From Candidatus Aminicenantota bacterium (GTDB taxonomy: Bacteria; Acidobacteriota; Aminicenantia; UBA2199), in contig JAGLQA010000830.1 in assembly GCA_023137075.1 (NCBI GenBank), positions 1 through 11,065 of the forward strand: 11,065 nucleotides of DNA, given 5' to 3'. The notes under the pieces were generated by a model, which ran no database searches, had not been told where the DNA came from, and saw only the letters and a program-made list of their open reading frames with translations. Below, piece by piece: positions 1 through 8,280 of the stretch. The stretch's first letter is position 1; each line of letters begins with the position of its first letter. The position numbers and the translations under genes are program-made.

Positions 1-1
1 T

Positions 2-2101
2 TTGGCCCTGATGCGGCAGGCCATGACTAATGTGAATGAAAAAATTTCGCACCTACAGGCATTAACAAAACAAGAACATGATCAAATCCTGTTTGAGTTT
101 AACGATACCAAAGCGGAATACCCGGCAGGCAAACCGCTGCAGGTGATGTTCGAGGAACAAGCAGCAAGAACCCCGGGCAGCACAGCCGTAGTCGGCGCCG
201 GTAATATTTACGGTGCTGCCCACGGAACCGAAAGCGGTATGCCCCGGCAGTCCCTCAGCTATAAGGAATTGAACGAAAAAGCCAATCGGTTAGCATGGCT
301 CTTAAAGGAGAAAGGGGTAAAACCCGGCACCGTCATTGCCCTGATGCAGGAACGGAGCTTAGACATGGTATGCAGTATGCTGGCAATTTTAAAAGCAGGG
401 GGCGCCTATTTGCCCATCGATATCGAAGCACCCGAAAGCCGCATCACTGCCATGTTAGATGATTGTAATAATTCGTTGCTGCTGACCCACGGCAATATAT
501 CGGAAGAATTCTCTTATACCAATTTACAGGGTCTGCAGCAGAGAAAATTGAAACCCCTGGTTACCCAACCCCGCCGGCGAATCGAGGATTTTGACGCCAT
601 GCCCCTTCTGGACCGGTCGTTAATCGATTATGAAAAGTATAACCGGCATATCGGCCAGGTATTAATCAAAAACCGTATCCTCATCCAGGCCTCCCGCGGT
701 TGCCCCTTTAACTGCAGTTACTGCTACCGCATCTGGCCCAGGAAACAGGTGGCCAGGAGCGGGAAAAATATTTTCAAAGAAATAAAACTCTATTATGATA
801 TAGGCCTCCGCAAATTCGATATCTTTATGTTAAATATAAAAGAAGGTAAAAAACTTTTTGAACTGATTATCGAGCATAAAATGGCGGGTCTGCAGCTCTT
901 TTTCCCCAACGGCTTCCGCGGAGACCTGCTGACCCAGGAGTATGTGGATTTAATGGTAAAAGCAGGCACCGTTAATTTTGCCCTGGCCCTTGAGACGGCC
1001 TCGCCGCGGCTGCAAAAACTGGTTAATAAGAACCTGAACTTAGATAAATTCCGGGAAATTGTCGAATACGTATGTGAAAAATACCCCGGTGTAATCCTGG
1101 AACTCTTCACCCTGCACGGCATCCCTTCCGAAACGGAAGAAGAAGCCCGTCTAACCATGGATTTTATCAAGAGTTTAAAGTGGGTCCATTTCCCCTATGT
1201 GAATGTGTTGAAAATTTATCAAAATACCGACATGGAACGCCTGGCCTTAGAGAACGGCATCAGCCGCGAAGCCATAGTCAGGTCCGAAAACATGGCCTGG
1301 CATGAATTATCCGAGACCCTTCCTTTTAACCGCACTTTTTCCACCGGCTACCAATCCGAATTATTTAGCGACTATGTGATGGCAAAGGAAAGGCTGCTCA
1401 AGGTAATTCCCCTGCAGGCTAAAATTTTAACGAAAGATGAGATGGTGAAGAAGTACGACAGTTACCTGCCTACGGATATTGAGCGTTTTTCCGATATACT
1501 CGAATTTGCCGGCATAAACGAAGAAGAAATAGGCCCCCTGCAATTTGTGGCTGAGACGGAAGATGAGGAAATCCTGACCGGCCTGAATGAGCGCATCAGG
1601 GCGCAGTTCCCGGTAAAACAACCCCCTGGAAAGGGATTGAAGGTGCTGCTGTTAGACCTGTCCCAATTTTTCAGCGACGGCAGCGATATGCTTTACGATG
1701 TTGTAGACCCTCCCTTAGGCCTGGTCTATATTTTGACCTACTTGAATGAACAATTGCCCGGTAAAATTAACGGAAAAATACTTAAATCCCGCATCGATTT
1801 CGACAGCCATGAAGAACTTCGGCAAATAATGGTGGAATTTAAACCCGATGTCTTAGGCATTCGCACCATTACTTTTTATAAAGACTTCTTTCATGAAACC
1901 ATTGCCGCCATTCGCCAATGGGGTTTCCATATCCCCATTATTACCGGCGGCCCTTACGCCACTGTCGATTATGAGACCATATTGCAGGATCGAAATATCG
2001 ATGTTCTTGTTTTAAGTGAAGGAGAATTGACCTTCCGTGACATAATAGAGAAGATAAGCGACAATAATGGAAAGTTACCCGGCGATGAAGTATTAAAGTA
2101 A
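2..2101 (+). CDS. NRPS, 5'-partial: C-domain tail, N-terminal half of A domain, inserted radical SAM and cobalamin-binding-like domains
   Basis: The reading frame enters from the left edge, so the TTG at base 2 is an internal Leu codon, not a start. Residues 1-30 resemble the end of a C domain and the C-A linker (LTKQEHDQILFEFNDT). A-domain motif A1 (LSYKELN) is at residues 85-91 and A2 (LKAGGAYLPID) at 130-140. A normal A domain should reach A3 within about 40-60 residues. Instead there is a radical SAM domain (cluster cysteines C234, C238, C241), a helical region, and from about residue 544 a Rossmann-like fold resembling cobalamin-binding domains. The frame stops at TAA, but the bases after the stop continue the same protein in the same frame, so this is probably the front part of a gene ending at 4963. 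The A-domain half alone lacks the ATP-binding A3-A10 motifs and could not adenylate unless the downstream part is supplied. The role of the inserted unit is unknown; C-methylation or another radical modification of the amino acid is a guess. Confidence 0.9.
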   Translation: MALMRQAMTNVNEKISHLQALTKQEHDQILFEFNDTKAEYPAGKPLQVMFEEQAARTPGSTAVVGAGNIYGAAHGTESGMPRQSLSYKELNEKANRLAWLLKEKGVKPGTVIALMQERSLDMVCSMLAILKAGGAYLPIDIEAPESRITAMLDDCNNSLLLTHGNISEEFSYTNLQGLQQRKLKPLVTQPRRRIEDFDAMPLLDRSLIDYEKYNRHIGQVLIKNRILIQASRGCPFNCSYCYRIWPRKQVARSGKNIFKEIKLYYDIGLRKFDIFMLNIKEGKKLFELIIEHKMAGLQLFFPNGFRGDLLTQEYVDLMVKAGTVNFALALETASPRLQKLVNKNLNLDKFREIVEYVCEKYPGVILELFTLHGIPSETEEEARLTMDFIKSLKWVHFPYVNVLKIYQNTDMERLALENGISREAIVRSENMAWHELSETLPFNRTFSTGYQSELFSDYVMAKERLLKVIPLQAKILTKDEMVKKYDSYLPTDIERFSDILEFAGINEEEIGPLQFVAETEDEEILTGLNERIRAQFPVKQPPGKGLKVLLLDLSQFFSDGSDMLYDVVDPPLGLVYILTYLNEQLPGKINGKILKSRIDFDSHEELRQIMVEFKPDVLGIRTITFYKDFFHETIAAIRQWGFHIPIITGGPYATVDYETILQDRNIDVLVLSEGELTFRDIIEKISDNNGKLPGDEVLK
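662..1321 (+). other. Radical SAM domain embedded in the A domain between motifs A2 and A3
   Basis: Residues about 221-440 of the first CDS. The motif RGCPFNCSYC gives CX3CX2C (C234, C238, C241), the ligands of the 4Fe-4S cluster that cleaves S-adenosylmethionine. Further family features are the stretch LALETASPRLQKLVNKNL (328-345) and LHGIPSETEEE (371-381), which resemble the conserved strands and the G-x-P-x-E-T motif of cobalamin-dependent radical SAM proteins. Just before it, IEDFDAMPLLDRSLIDYEKY (194-213) is the linker that in such proteins normally joins an N-terminal cobalamin domain to the radical SAM barrel. Here no cobalamin domain precedes it; one follows instead. The cluster cysteines are intact, so the domain may be active. 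Its substrate cannot be read from the sequence. Confidence 0.9.
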
Positions 2102-2182
2102 ATTCCCGGCATTGCCTTTCGACCGGCTGAAGAAAGAAAGCGCAAGAATAATTGTGCCAGGGAAATAATCAAGTTAGATGAA
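1631..2182 (+). other. Cobalamin-binding-like domain, placed after the radical SAM domain and crossed by the in-frame stop
   Basis: Residues about 544-699 of the first CDS (GLKVLLLDL, DPPLGLVYILTYL, KPDVLGIRTITFYKDFF, IPIITGGPYAT, VLVLSEGELTF) follow the pattern of the B12-binding domains fused to radical SAM proteins. In those proteins the domain usually ends in a phrase like IPGIAFR. That exact phrase lies immediately after the TAA, at 2102-2122 in the same frame, so the domain runs through the stop. I see no DxHxxG cobalamin-ligand motif, which is common in this radical SAM-associated type, so cobalamin binding is inferred from fold resemblance only. The sequence up to 2182 (ending about REIIKLDE) returns to what looks like the pre-A3 strand of the A domain. 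Confidence 0.75.
2099..2101 (+). other. In-frame TAA that splits one ancestral NRPS gene
   Basis: The stop lies between LPGDEVLK and IPGIAFRPAEE. Both sides are in the same frame (the downstream CDS is 727 codons from base 2) and together they form one plausible domain. A single base change from CAA, GAA or AAA would explain it. TAA is not a codon used for selenocysteine (TGA) or pyrrolysine (TAG). The cause may be a nonsense mutation, a sequencing or assembly error, or a real split into two polypeptides. Confidence 0.8.
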
Positions 2183-4963
2183 TTGACGGAGGATATAAGC
2201 CGGCAGTCGACCCGGAACCCGGAAGCGGTTAATTTACCCTGCCACCCGGCATATATTATCTTTACTTCCGGTTCCACGGGCAGGCCCAAAGGTGTTGTAA
2301 TCGAACACCGGAATATCCTGAATGTACTGAATTGGTTCGCCGTCACATACGGGGTAGGACCGGGCGTCCATGTGGTCCAGGTTACCGACTATACCTTTGA
2401 TCCCAGTGTGGAACAAATTTTCGCCACCCTGATTCACGGCGCCGTCCTTTATGTACCCAACAAGGAACTAATCGTCGAAAAAGAAGAATTCCGGCAGTAT
2501 TTAGACGAGAACCGGATAAATATAATCAATTCCGTACCCATGATGCTAAAGGAAATATTCGCCGATGGCGAAAAACTGCATCACTTACGCACGGTTATAT
2601 CGGGCGGCGAAAAACTCGAAGATGCCGTTAAAGACCAACTGCTTGACGTGGGTTATGAATTATACAACCAGTATGGCCCGACCGAAACAACGGTCGATGC
2701 CCTCATGGAGAAATGCTCTCGCGACGTGGTGACCTTAGGCCGGCCCATAGCCAATGCCACCTGTTACATTTTAGATAAGTACAACAACCCGGTGCCCCTC
2801 GGGATTCCCGGCGAACTCTGCATCGGCGGGGCGGGCGTCGGCAGGGGGTATCTGAACAGGCCGGAGTTAACAGCGGAACAATTCATAGAGTTTGCCTGTA
2901 CTCACCAACTTGTTTACCGAACCGGCGATTTGGTCCGCTGGCTTCCCGGTGGCAAGGTAGAGTACTTAGGTCGAATCGATCATCAGGTCAAGATAAGAGG
3001 TTTCCGGATCGAATTAGGGGAAATCGAGAGTCAATTGTTGAAGCACCCTGATATTAAAGATGCGGCGGTTTTAGCCATAGCGGATAACAGCGGTAAATAC
3101 CTGAAGGCCTTTTTTGTCCCGGTGCAGGACGCCACGCCGCCCGCGGTGGAATTGAGGGAATTTTTAGCGATAGACTTACCCGACTATATGATCCCCTTAA
3201 ATTATATATCCTTAGATAAACTGCCCTTAAATCCCAACGGTAAAGTAGATTATAGAAACCTGATAGAATACAAGAGCGGCGATTTTGAAAACGATACTGA
3301 GTATGTGGCGCCGAGAAACGAGGTGGAAAAAATCCTGGTAGATGTCTGGCAGCAAGTACTAAATAAAGAAAAAATCGGCATTACTGAAAATTTCTTTATG
3401 ATCGGCGGGGACTCGATCAAGTCGATCCAGATAACCACCAGGATGAATACAATAGGGTATAAAGTGAAGATGAAGGACCTGTTCCAGAACCCGGTGATAG
3501 CAAGCCTGGCGCCCTTTGTAGAAAAAATCGATCGCATCCCCGATCAAGCGCCGGTCCGGGGAGTTGTTCCCTTAAGCCCCATCCAGGCAGAATTTTTCCG
3601 GGAAGATCGGATCGCCCCCAACCATTTTAACCAGGCAGTAATGCTGAGCTCGCCCGCCGGTTTTGAAAAAGAAGCGGTCAGGGTCATATTTTCAAAACTC
3701 AACGAGCATCACGACGCGTTGCGAATGACTTATCAGCGTGAAGCAGGCCGGGTTATCCAGACCAATCACGGACCGGATTTTCCCTTATCGTTTTCCGAAT
3801 TCGTTTTGAAACATAAGGCGGGAACAAAGGAGAGCGCGGAGGAACTGCGCGGCAAGGCCAATGAAATCCAGACCAGCATCGACTTAGAAAAAGGTCCTTT
3901 GCTGAAATTAGGATTGTTCCACTTAGAAAACGGCGACCGCCTTTTGATCGTCTGCCATCACTTGGTTATCGACGGTGTCTCATGGCGGATTCTCTTCGAA
4001 GACATCGGCACTTTATTTCGGCAGTATCGAGAAGGAAAGCCGCTGTCATTACCCTTAAAAACAGATTCCTTCAAAACCTGGTGCGAAGGATTATCCGCTT
4101 ACGCGAGCAGCAAGTCCCTGTTAGAGGAAAAAGCCTATTGGGCTGAATTAGAATCCACCGGGTTACCCGGAATAAGGAAAGATTTTGCGGTTGCTGATAA
4201 CCCGGTAAAAGACTCGTTGATCCTGTCGATCAGCCTGGATGAGGAAGAGACGACCCGCCTGTTAACGGAAGTAAACGAAGCCTTTGGAACGGAGATCAAC
4301 GATATCCTGTTAACTGCATTAGGATTGAGCTTCGCGAAAGTCTACGGCTGTGAAAAGATACTCATCGCCTTAGAAGGACACGGCCGGGAAGAAATCCTGC
4401 CCCATATCGACATAAACAGGACAATCGGTTGGTTTACCACTGTTTACCCCGTCATATTGGATGTCTCTTATGGAAGCGATCTGTCCCATCAGGTCAAAGT
4501 GATAAAGGAAAGTCTGCACCAGGTGCCCAATAAAGGAATCGGCCATGGTATTTTAACATATTTGACCCCGGAAGAGGATAAACGTGATATCGCATTTAAA
4601 TTAAAACCCCGCATCAGTTTTAATTATTTAGGGCAGTTCGACACGGAAGTAGAGCGGATGTCCTTTACTGTCGCGACAGAATCGTCCGGGAGTTCCTTCA
4701 ACGGAGATGATCAGCGAGATTATGAATTAGATATAACCGGCATGATCAGCTCAAAGAAATTAGTAATGTCCATGATTTTCGGTAAAAAGCAATTTAAACC
4801 TGAAACCATCAAAGAATTAATGGATAATTATAAAGCGGAGTTGAGCCGGGTTATTTCTTTCTGCGCCGGCCGGGAAGATAAGGAAAAAACGCCCAGTGAT
4901 ATGACCTATAAAGAGTTATCCATCGACCAGGTCGAAGCCATAGACGAAATGTTCAGGACTTAA
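2183..4963 (+). CDS. NRPS: C-terminal part of A domain, PCP, epimerisation domain, docking tail
   Basis: The start used is the first TTG after the stop; no ribosome-binding site precedes it at a good distance and the frame is open back to 2102, so it is probably not a true start. Counting from it, A3 (YIIFTSGSTGRPKG) is at residues 24-37, A4 FDPSVEQ at 72-78, A5 NQYGPTE at 162-168, A6 GELCIGG at 210-216, A7 YRTGDL at 245-250, A8 near GRIDHQVKIRGFRIELGE at 263-280, and the A10 lysine is K354. By alignment with GrsA from memory the ten-residue code reads D-P-E-N-I-G-Q-V-D-K, which I cannot assign. The PCP has GGDSIKS with phosphopantetheine site S411; GGDS is typical of carriers before E domains. 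The E domain spans about 460-890 with HHLVIDGVSWRIL (592-604), EGHGRE (731-736), RTIGWFTTVYPV (746-757) and FNYLGQFD (813-820), all intact. The tail TPSDMTYKELSIDQVEAID resembles a donor docking (COM) segment. The unit should deliver a D-amino acid to the next protein. It can adenylate only if the first half of the A domain is joined or supplied. Confidence 0.85.
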   Translation: MTEDISRQSTRNPEAVNLPCHPAYIIFTSGSTGRPKGVVIEHRNILNVLNWFAVTYGVGPGVHVVQVTDYTFDPSVEQIFATLIHGAVLYVPNKELIVEKEEFRQYLDENRINIINSVPMMLKEIFADGEKLHHLRTVISGGEKLEDAVKDQLLDVGYELYNQYGPTETTVDALMEKCSRDVVTLGRPIANATCYILDKYNNPVPLGIPGELCIGGAGVGRGYLNRPELTAEQFIEFACTHQLVYRTGDLVRWLPGGKVEYLGRIDHQVKIRGFRIELGEIESQLLKHPDIKDAAVLAIADNSGKYLKAFFVPVQDATPPAVELREFLAIDLPDYMIPLNYISLDKLPLNPNGKVDYRNLIEYKSGDFENDTEYVAPRNEVEKILVDVWQQVLNKEKIGITENFFMIGGDSIKSIQITTRMNTIGYKVKMKDLFQNPVIASLAPFVEKIDRIPDQAPVRGVVPLSPIQAEFFREDRIAPNHFNQAVMLSSPAGFEKEAVRVIFSKLNEHHDALRMTYQREAGRVIQTNHGPDFPLSFSEFVLKHKAGTKESAEELRGKANEIQTSIDLEKGPLLKLGLFHLENGDRLLIVCHHLVIDGVSWRILFEDIGTLFRQYREGKPLSLPLKTDSFKTWCEGLSAYASSKSLLEEKAYWAELESTGLPGIRKDFAVADNPVKDSLILSISLDEEETTRLLTEVNEAFGTEINDILLTALGLSFAKVYGCEKILIALEGHGREEILPHIDINRTIGWFTTVYPVILDVSYGSDLSHQVKVIKESLHQVPNKGIGHGILTYLTPEEDKRDIAFKLKPRISFNYLGQFDTEVERMSFTVATESSGSSFNGDDQRDYELDITGMISSKKLVMSMIFGKKQFKPETIKELMDNYKAELSRVISFCAGREDKEKTPSDMTYKELSIDQVEAIDEMFRT

Positions 4964-5048
4964 TATTCCCCATAAAAAAATTGAAATGATAAACAAAAGT
5001 TTGGCCCCCGACAGGGTCGCCTATTAAATAGAAAAAGGAGAAATGACG
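4964..5048 (+). other. Short intergenic gap between the two synthetase genes
   Basis: The gap has no recognisable promoter or terminator; only a very short CGAC/GTCG hairpin lies near 5010-5020, with no following T-run. The two genes are probably in one transcript. The ribosome-binding site of the next gene lies at its right end. Confidence 0.6.
5035..5040 (+). promoter_or_regulatory. Ribosome-binding site AAGGAG
   Basis: It ends 8 bases before ATG 5049 and only 2 bases before the in-frame ATG at 5043, so 5049 is the preferred start of the second synthetase. Confidence 0.85.
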
Positions 5049-8000
5049 ATGTCATCGCATGAATCACCGGTACAGGATATATATCCTTTGACGCCTATGC
5101 AGGAAGGAATGTTATTTTATTCTTTATCCGACCAGGAGTCCTCCACTTATTTTGACCAGTTGTCTTACCGCCTTCAAGGCCGGTTAGACGCGGGCCTTAT
5201 TAAAAAGAGCCTGGATGAACTGTTTAAACGTTACGATATACTTCGTACTGCCTTTGTCCATGAAAACGTTGACCGCCCCCTGCAGGTAGTTTTGAAAAAA
5301 AGGCAGGTCGATTTCTATTTTGAAGATTTACGGGAAAAATTTTCCGGCAGCCGCGCAAAAAAAGAAGCATACATCGTGGAATTTAAAAGAAAGGACAGGG
5401 AACGTTCTTTTGACCTAAGTAAAGATGTATTGATGCGGGTTTCGGTTATCCAGATAGATGAAGTCGAGTATGAATTTACCTGGAGCAGCCATCATATTTT
5501 GATGGATGGCTGGTGCACGGGAATATTGATTTCGGACTTTTTTGTGATTTACAATAGTTTCCTGGAAAACCGTGACTACAACCTGAGCAGGGTTACCCCC
5601 TTCCGGGTGTATATCCAATGGTTGGAGAAGCAGGATAAAGAAAAATCGAGAATCTATTGGGAAACCTACTTAGAGTCTTATGAAGAAGCGGTGAGCATTC
5701 CCAAAAAGAACCTCCGGAAGAGCGGCAGCGAAGAGTATAAAAATGAGCGGGCTGCTTTTGTTATAGAAAGGGAAAAAACCCTGGTCCTGAACAACCTGGC
5801 CGGCAGGAACAATGTTACCTTGAATACCCTCGTCCAGGTAGTATGGGGAATCCTATTGAGCAAGTACAACGGCAGGGATGATGTGGTATTCGGATCGATC
5901 GTATCGGGGCGGCCCGATGAAATCCCCGGTATCGAAGCCATGGTCGGGATATTTATCAATGCCATTCCTGTGCGCATCAGCTGCCTGGAGAATAAAAAAT
6001 TCAACGAACTACTGAAAGGGGTGCAGAAAAGCGCGCTGGAAAGTGAACCCTATCACTATTATCCCTTAGCGGAGATACAGGCTCGAAGTGTATTAAAACA
6101 GGATTTGCTGGATCATATATTGGTTTTCGAGAATTTTCCCATCAGCGAACAAATAGACGGTCTTGCTGTTAAAAGCAAAAAAGAAAACCGGGGGGTCGAG
6201 TTGACACTATCCCGGGTAGATGTATTTGAACAGACAAATTATGATTTTAATGTGATAATAGCCCCGGCAGGAATTATCAGCATCCGCTTCGTTTATAACG
6301 GTAATACCTATGACAGGAACTTCGTGGAACGAATCACCCACCACTTCAGCCATGTCATCGATCAAATTTTAGACAATGAAGAGATAAGCACAACGGATTT
6401 AACTCTATTAACCGAAGCAGAGAAAAAACAAATATTATACGATTTTAACGATACCTGGGGAGAATCGCCCAAAGGTAAAACACTGCACCGCTTATTCGCG
6501 GAGCAGGCAGAAAAAACCCCCGGTCACATTGCCCTGGTAAAAAAAAGCGAAACGGGACGCTGCGCCCTGACTTACGGGGAATTGAACGAGCGGGCCGGTC
6601 GCCTGGCCGCTGAACTCAGGGATAAAGGAGTACAGCCGGATAAAGTGGTCGGGCTCTTAGTCGAACGCTCCTTTGACGTTGTTATAGGTATGCTTGCCGC
6701 GTTGAAAGCCGGCGGCGCCTATTTGCCCATTGACCCGCAGTACCCAGGCGATAGAATAGCCTATATGCTCACCGATAGTAAGGTGAAGCAGGTATTAACA
6801 AACTGCGAAAAGGAAGAAGTAAAACGGTCCATCCCCGCTGATATCGAAGTGATAGACATGGGAAACGAAGGTATTTACTCCGCCGGCAGTCGCATACCGG
6901 AAAACAGTAATACTGAAGCTGACCTGGCATACGTGATCTACACTTCGGGCTCCACCGGCAAGCCCAAAGGTGTGATGTTGGAGCACGGCAACTTAGTGAA
7001 TCTGATCAGGTTCCATCACCGGGACACCGATATCGACTGTGGCGCAGTACTGCAATTTTCCACCATAAGTTTTGACGTCTCCTTTCATGAGATATTCTCC
7101 GCGCTGCCGGCAGGAGGCAAGCTGCTTATAATCGACGAGGAATTGAGAACCGATATACCTCGACTGTTCAGGCTGGTTGAAGAGAACAAAATAAAAACCG
7201 TATTTTTACCCATCTCTTTCCTGAAAATCATATTCAGCGAAGATGAATATATCGGGATTTTCCCCACCACTGTCGAGCATATCCAGACAGCAGGAGAACA
7301 GGTCGTTGTCTCTGAGAAGTTCGCCCGCTATCTCAAGGAAAACAATGTATATCTACACAATCATTATGGGCCCGCAGAAACCCATGTGGTGACCGCCTTT
7401 ACCGTAAACCCGGCAGGAGAGATACCCGAATTACCGCCCATCGGGAAACCTATATTGAATACCGACATCTATATCCTGGACCAGCAGATGAATATCCAAC
7501 CCATCGGCGTACCCGGCGAGTTGTATATCGGCGGCTTAATGGTAGGCAGGGGTTACCTGGGCAGGGAGAATTTGACAACAGAGAAATTCATTCCCAGCCC
7601 CTTTAAAAAGAAAGCGGTATTATACAAGACCGGTGACCTGGCAAAGTGGCTGACCGATGGCAATATAGATTTCTTAGGCCGCATCGACCACCAGGTAAAG
7701 ATCAGGGGATTCAGGATTGAACCGGGTGAGGTCGAGAGCCGCCTACTGTCCCATCCCTTAGTGAAAGAAGCCGTTGTTGTGCCTTTTGAAAAAAGTGCCT
7801 ACGGTGTAAAGAAAGGGGAGAAGTTTTTATGCGCCTATATTGTCGCCGAGGCAAGCGGAGGGCAGCCTGACGGGCAAGAAGCCGACGAAGTCGGCAGTAG
7901 CGAAGGGAATAACGGGACAGTACCGGCCGGGCTCAGGGAGTACCTGGCCGAAACCTTGCCCGAATATATGCTGCCTTCATATTTTATCTCCCTAAATGAG

Positions 8001-8280
8001 ATCCCTCTAACCCCCAGCGGTAAAGTAAACCGGCGGGTTTTGCCCGACCCCGGCGTAGAAGAAGCGGGCGTTAAACATGTTCCGCCCGGGAATGAAATAG
8101 AGGAAAAATTGGCGGAGATATGGTGTGATGTACTGGTAATCGGGAAAGATAAAATCAGTATAGATGCCAACTTTTTTGAATTGGGAGGACACTCCTTAAA
8201 AGCCATCGTACTCGTTTCCCGGATCAAGAAAGAGTTTAGCGTGGAATTTTTGCTGAACCAGGTATTTCACAGCCCCACCA
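5049..8280 (+). other. Module 2 (C-A-PCP), proline-like specificity code
   Basis: A-domain motifs are intact: A1 LTYGELN at 6567, A2 LKAGGAYLPID, A3 YVIYTSGSTGKPKG at 6930, A4 FDVSFHEIF, A5 NHYGPAE, A7 YKTGDL, A8 GRIDHQVKIRGFRIEPGE and the A10 lysine in TPSGKVNRR. The hand-derived code is D-V-H-F-Q-A-H-V-V-K. The surroundings (FDVSFHEI, TAGEQ, NHYGPAETHVV) recall proline-activating domains, whose code I remember as DVQLIAHVVK; three positions differ. Proline or a related imino acid is a weak prediction. A low-complexity loop of 26 residues (7851-7928, starting ASGGQPDGQE) enlarges the segment between A8 and A9. Confidence 0.75.

Noticed and set aside
793..1170. Open frame on the minus strand, and similar minus-strand frames across the window
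   Set aside because: They lie opposite well-supported NRPS domains, are short, show no recognisable domain and lack ribosome-binding sites.
2099..2101. Programmed recoding of the stop (selenocysteine or pyrrolysine)
   Set aside because: The codon is TAA, which neither system uses, and no special downstream structure was noticed.
5043..5045. ATG at 5043 as the start of the second synthetase
   Set aside because: It is only 2 bases after AAGGAG, too close; the in-frame ATG at 5049 has an 8-base spacing.
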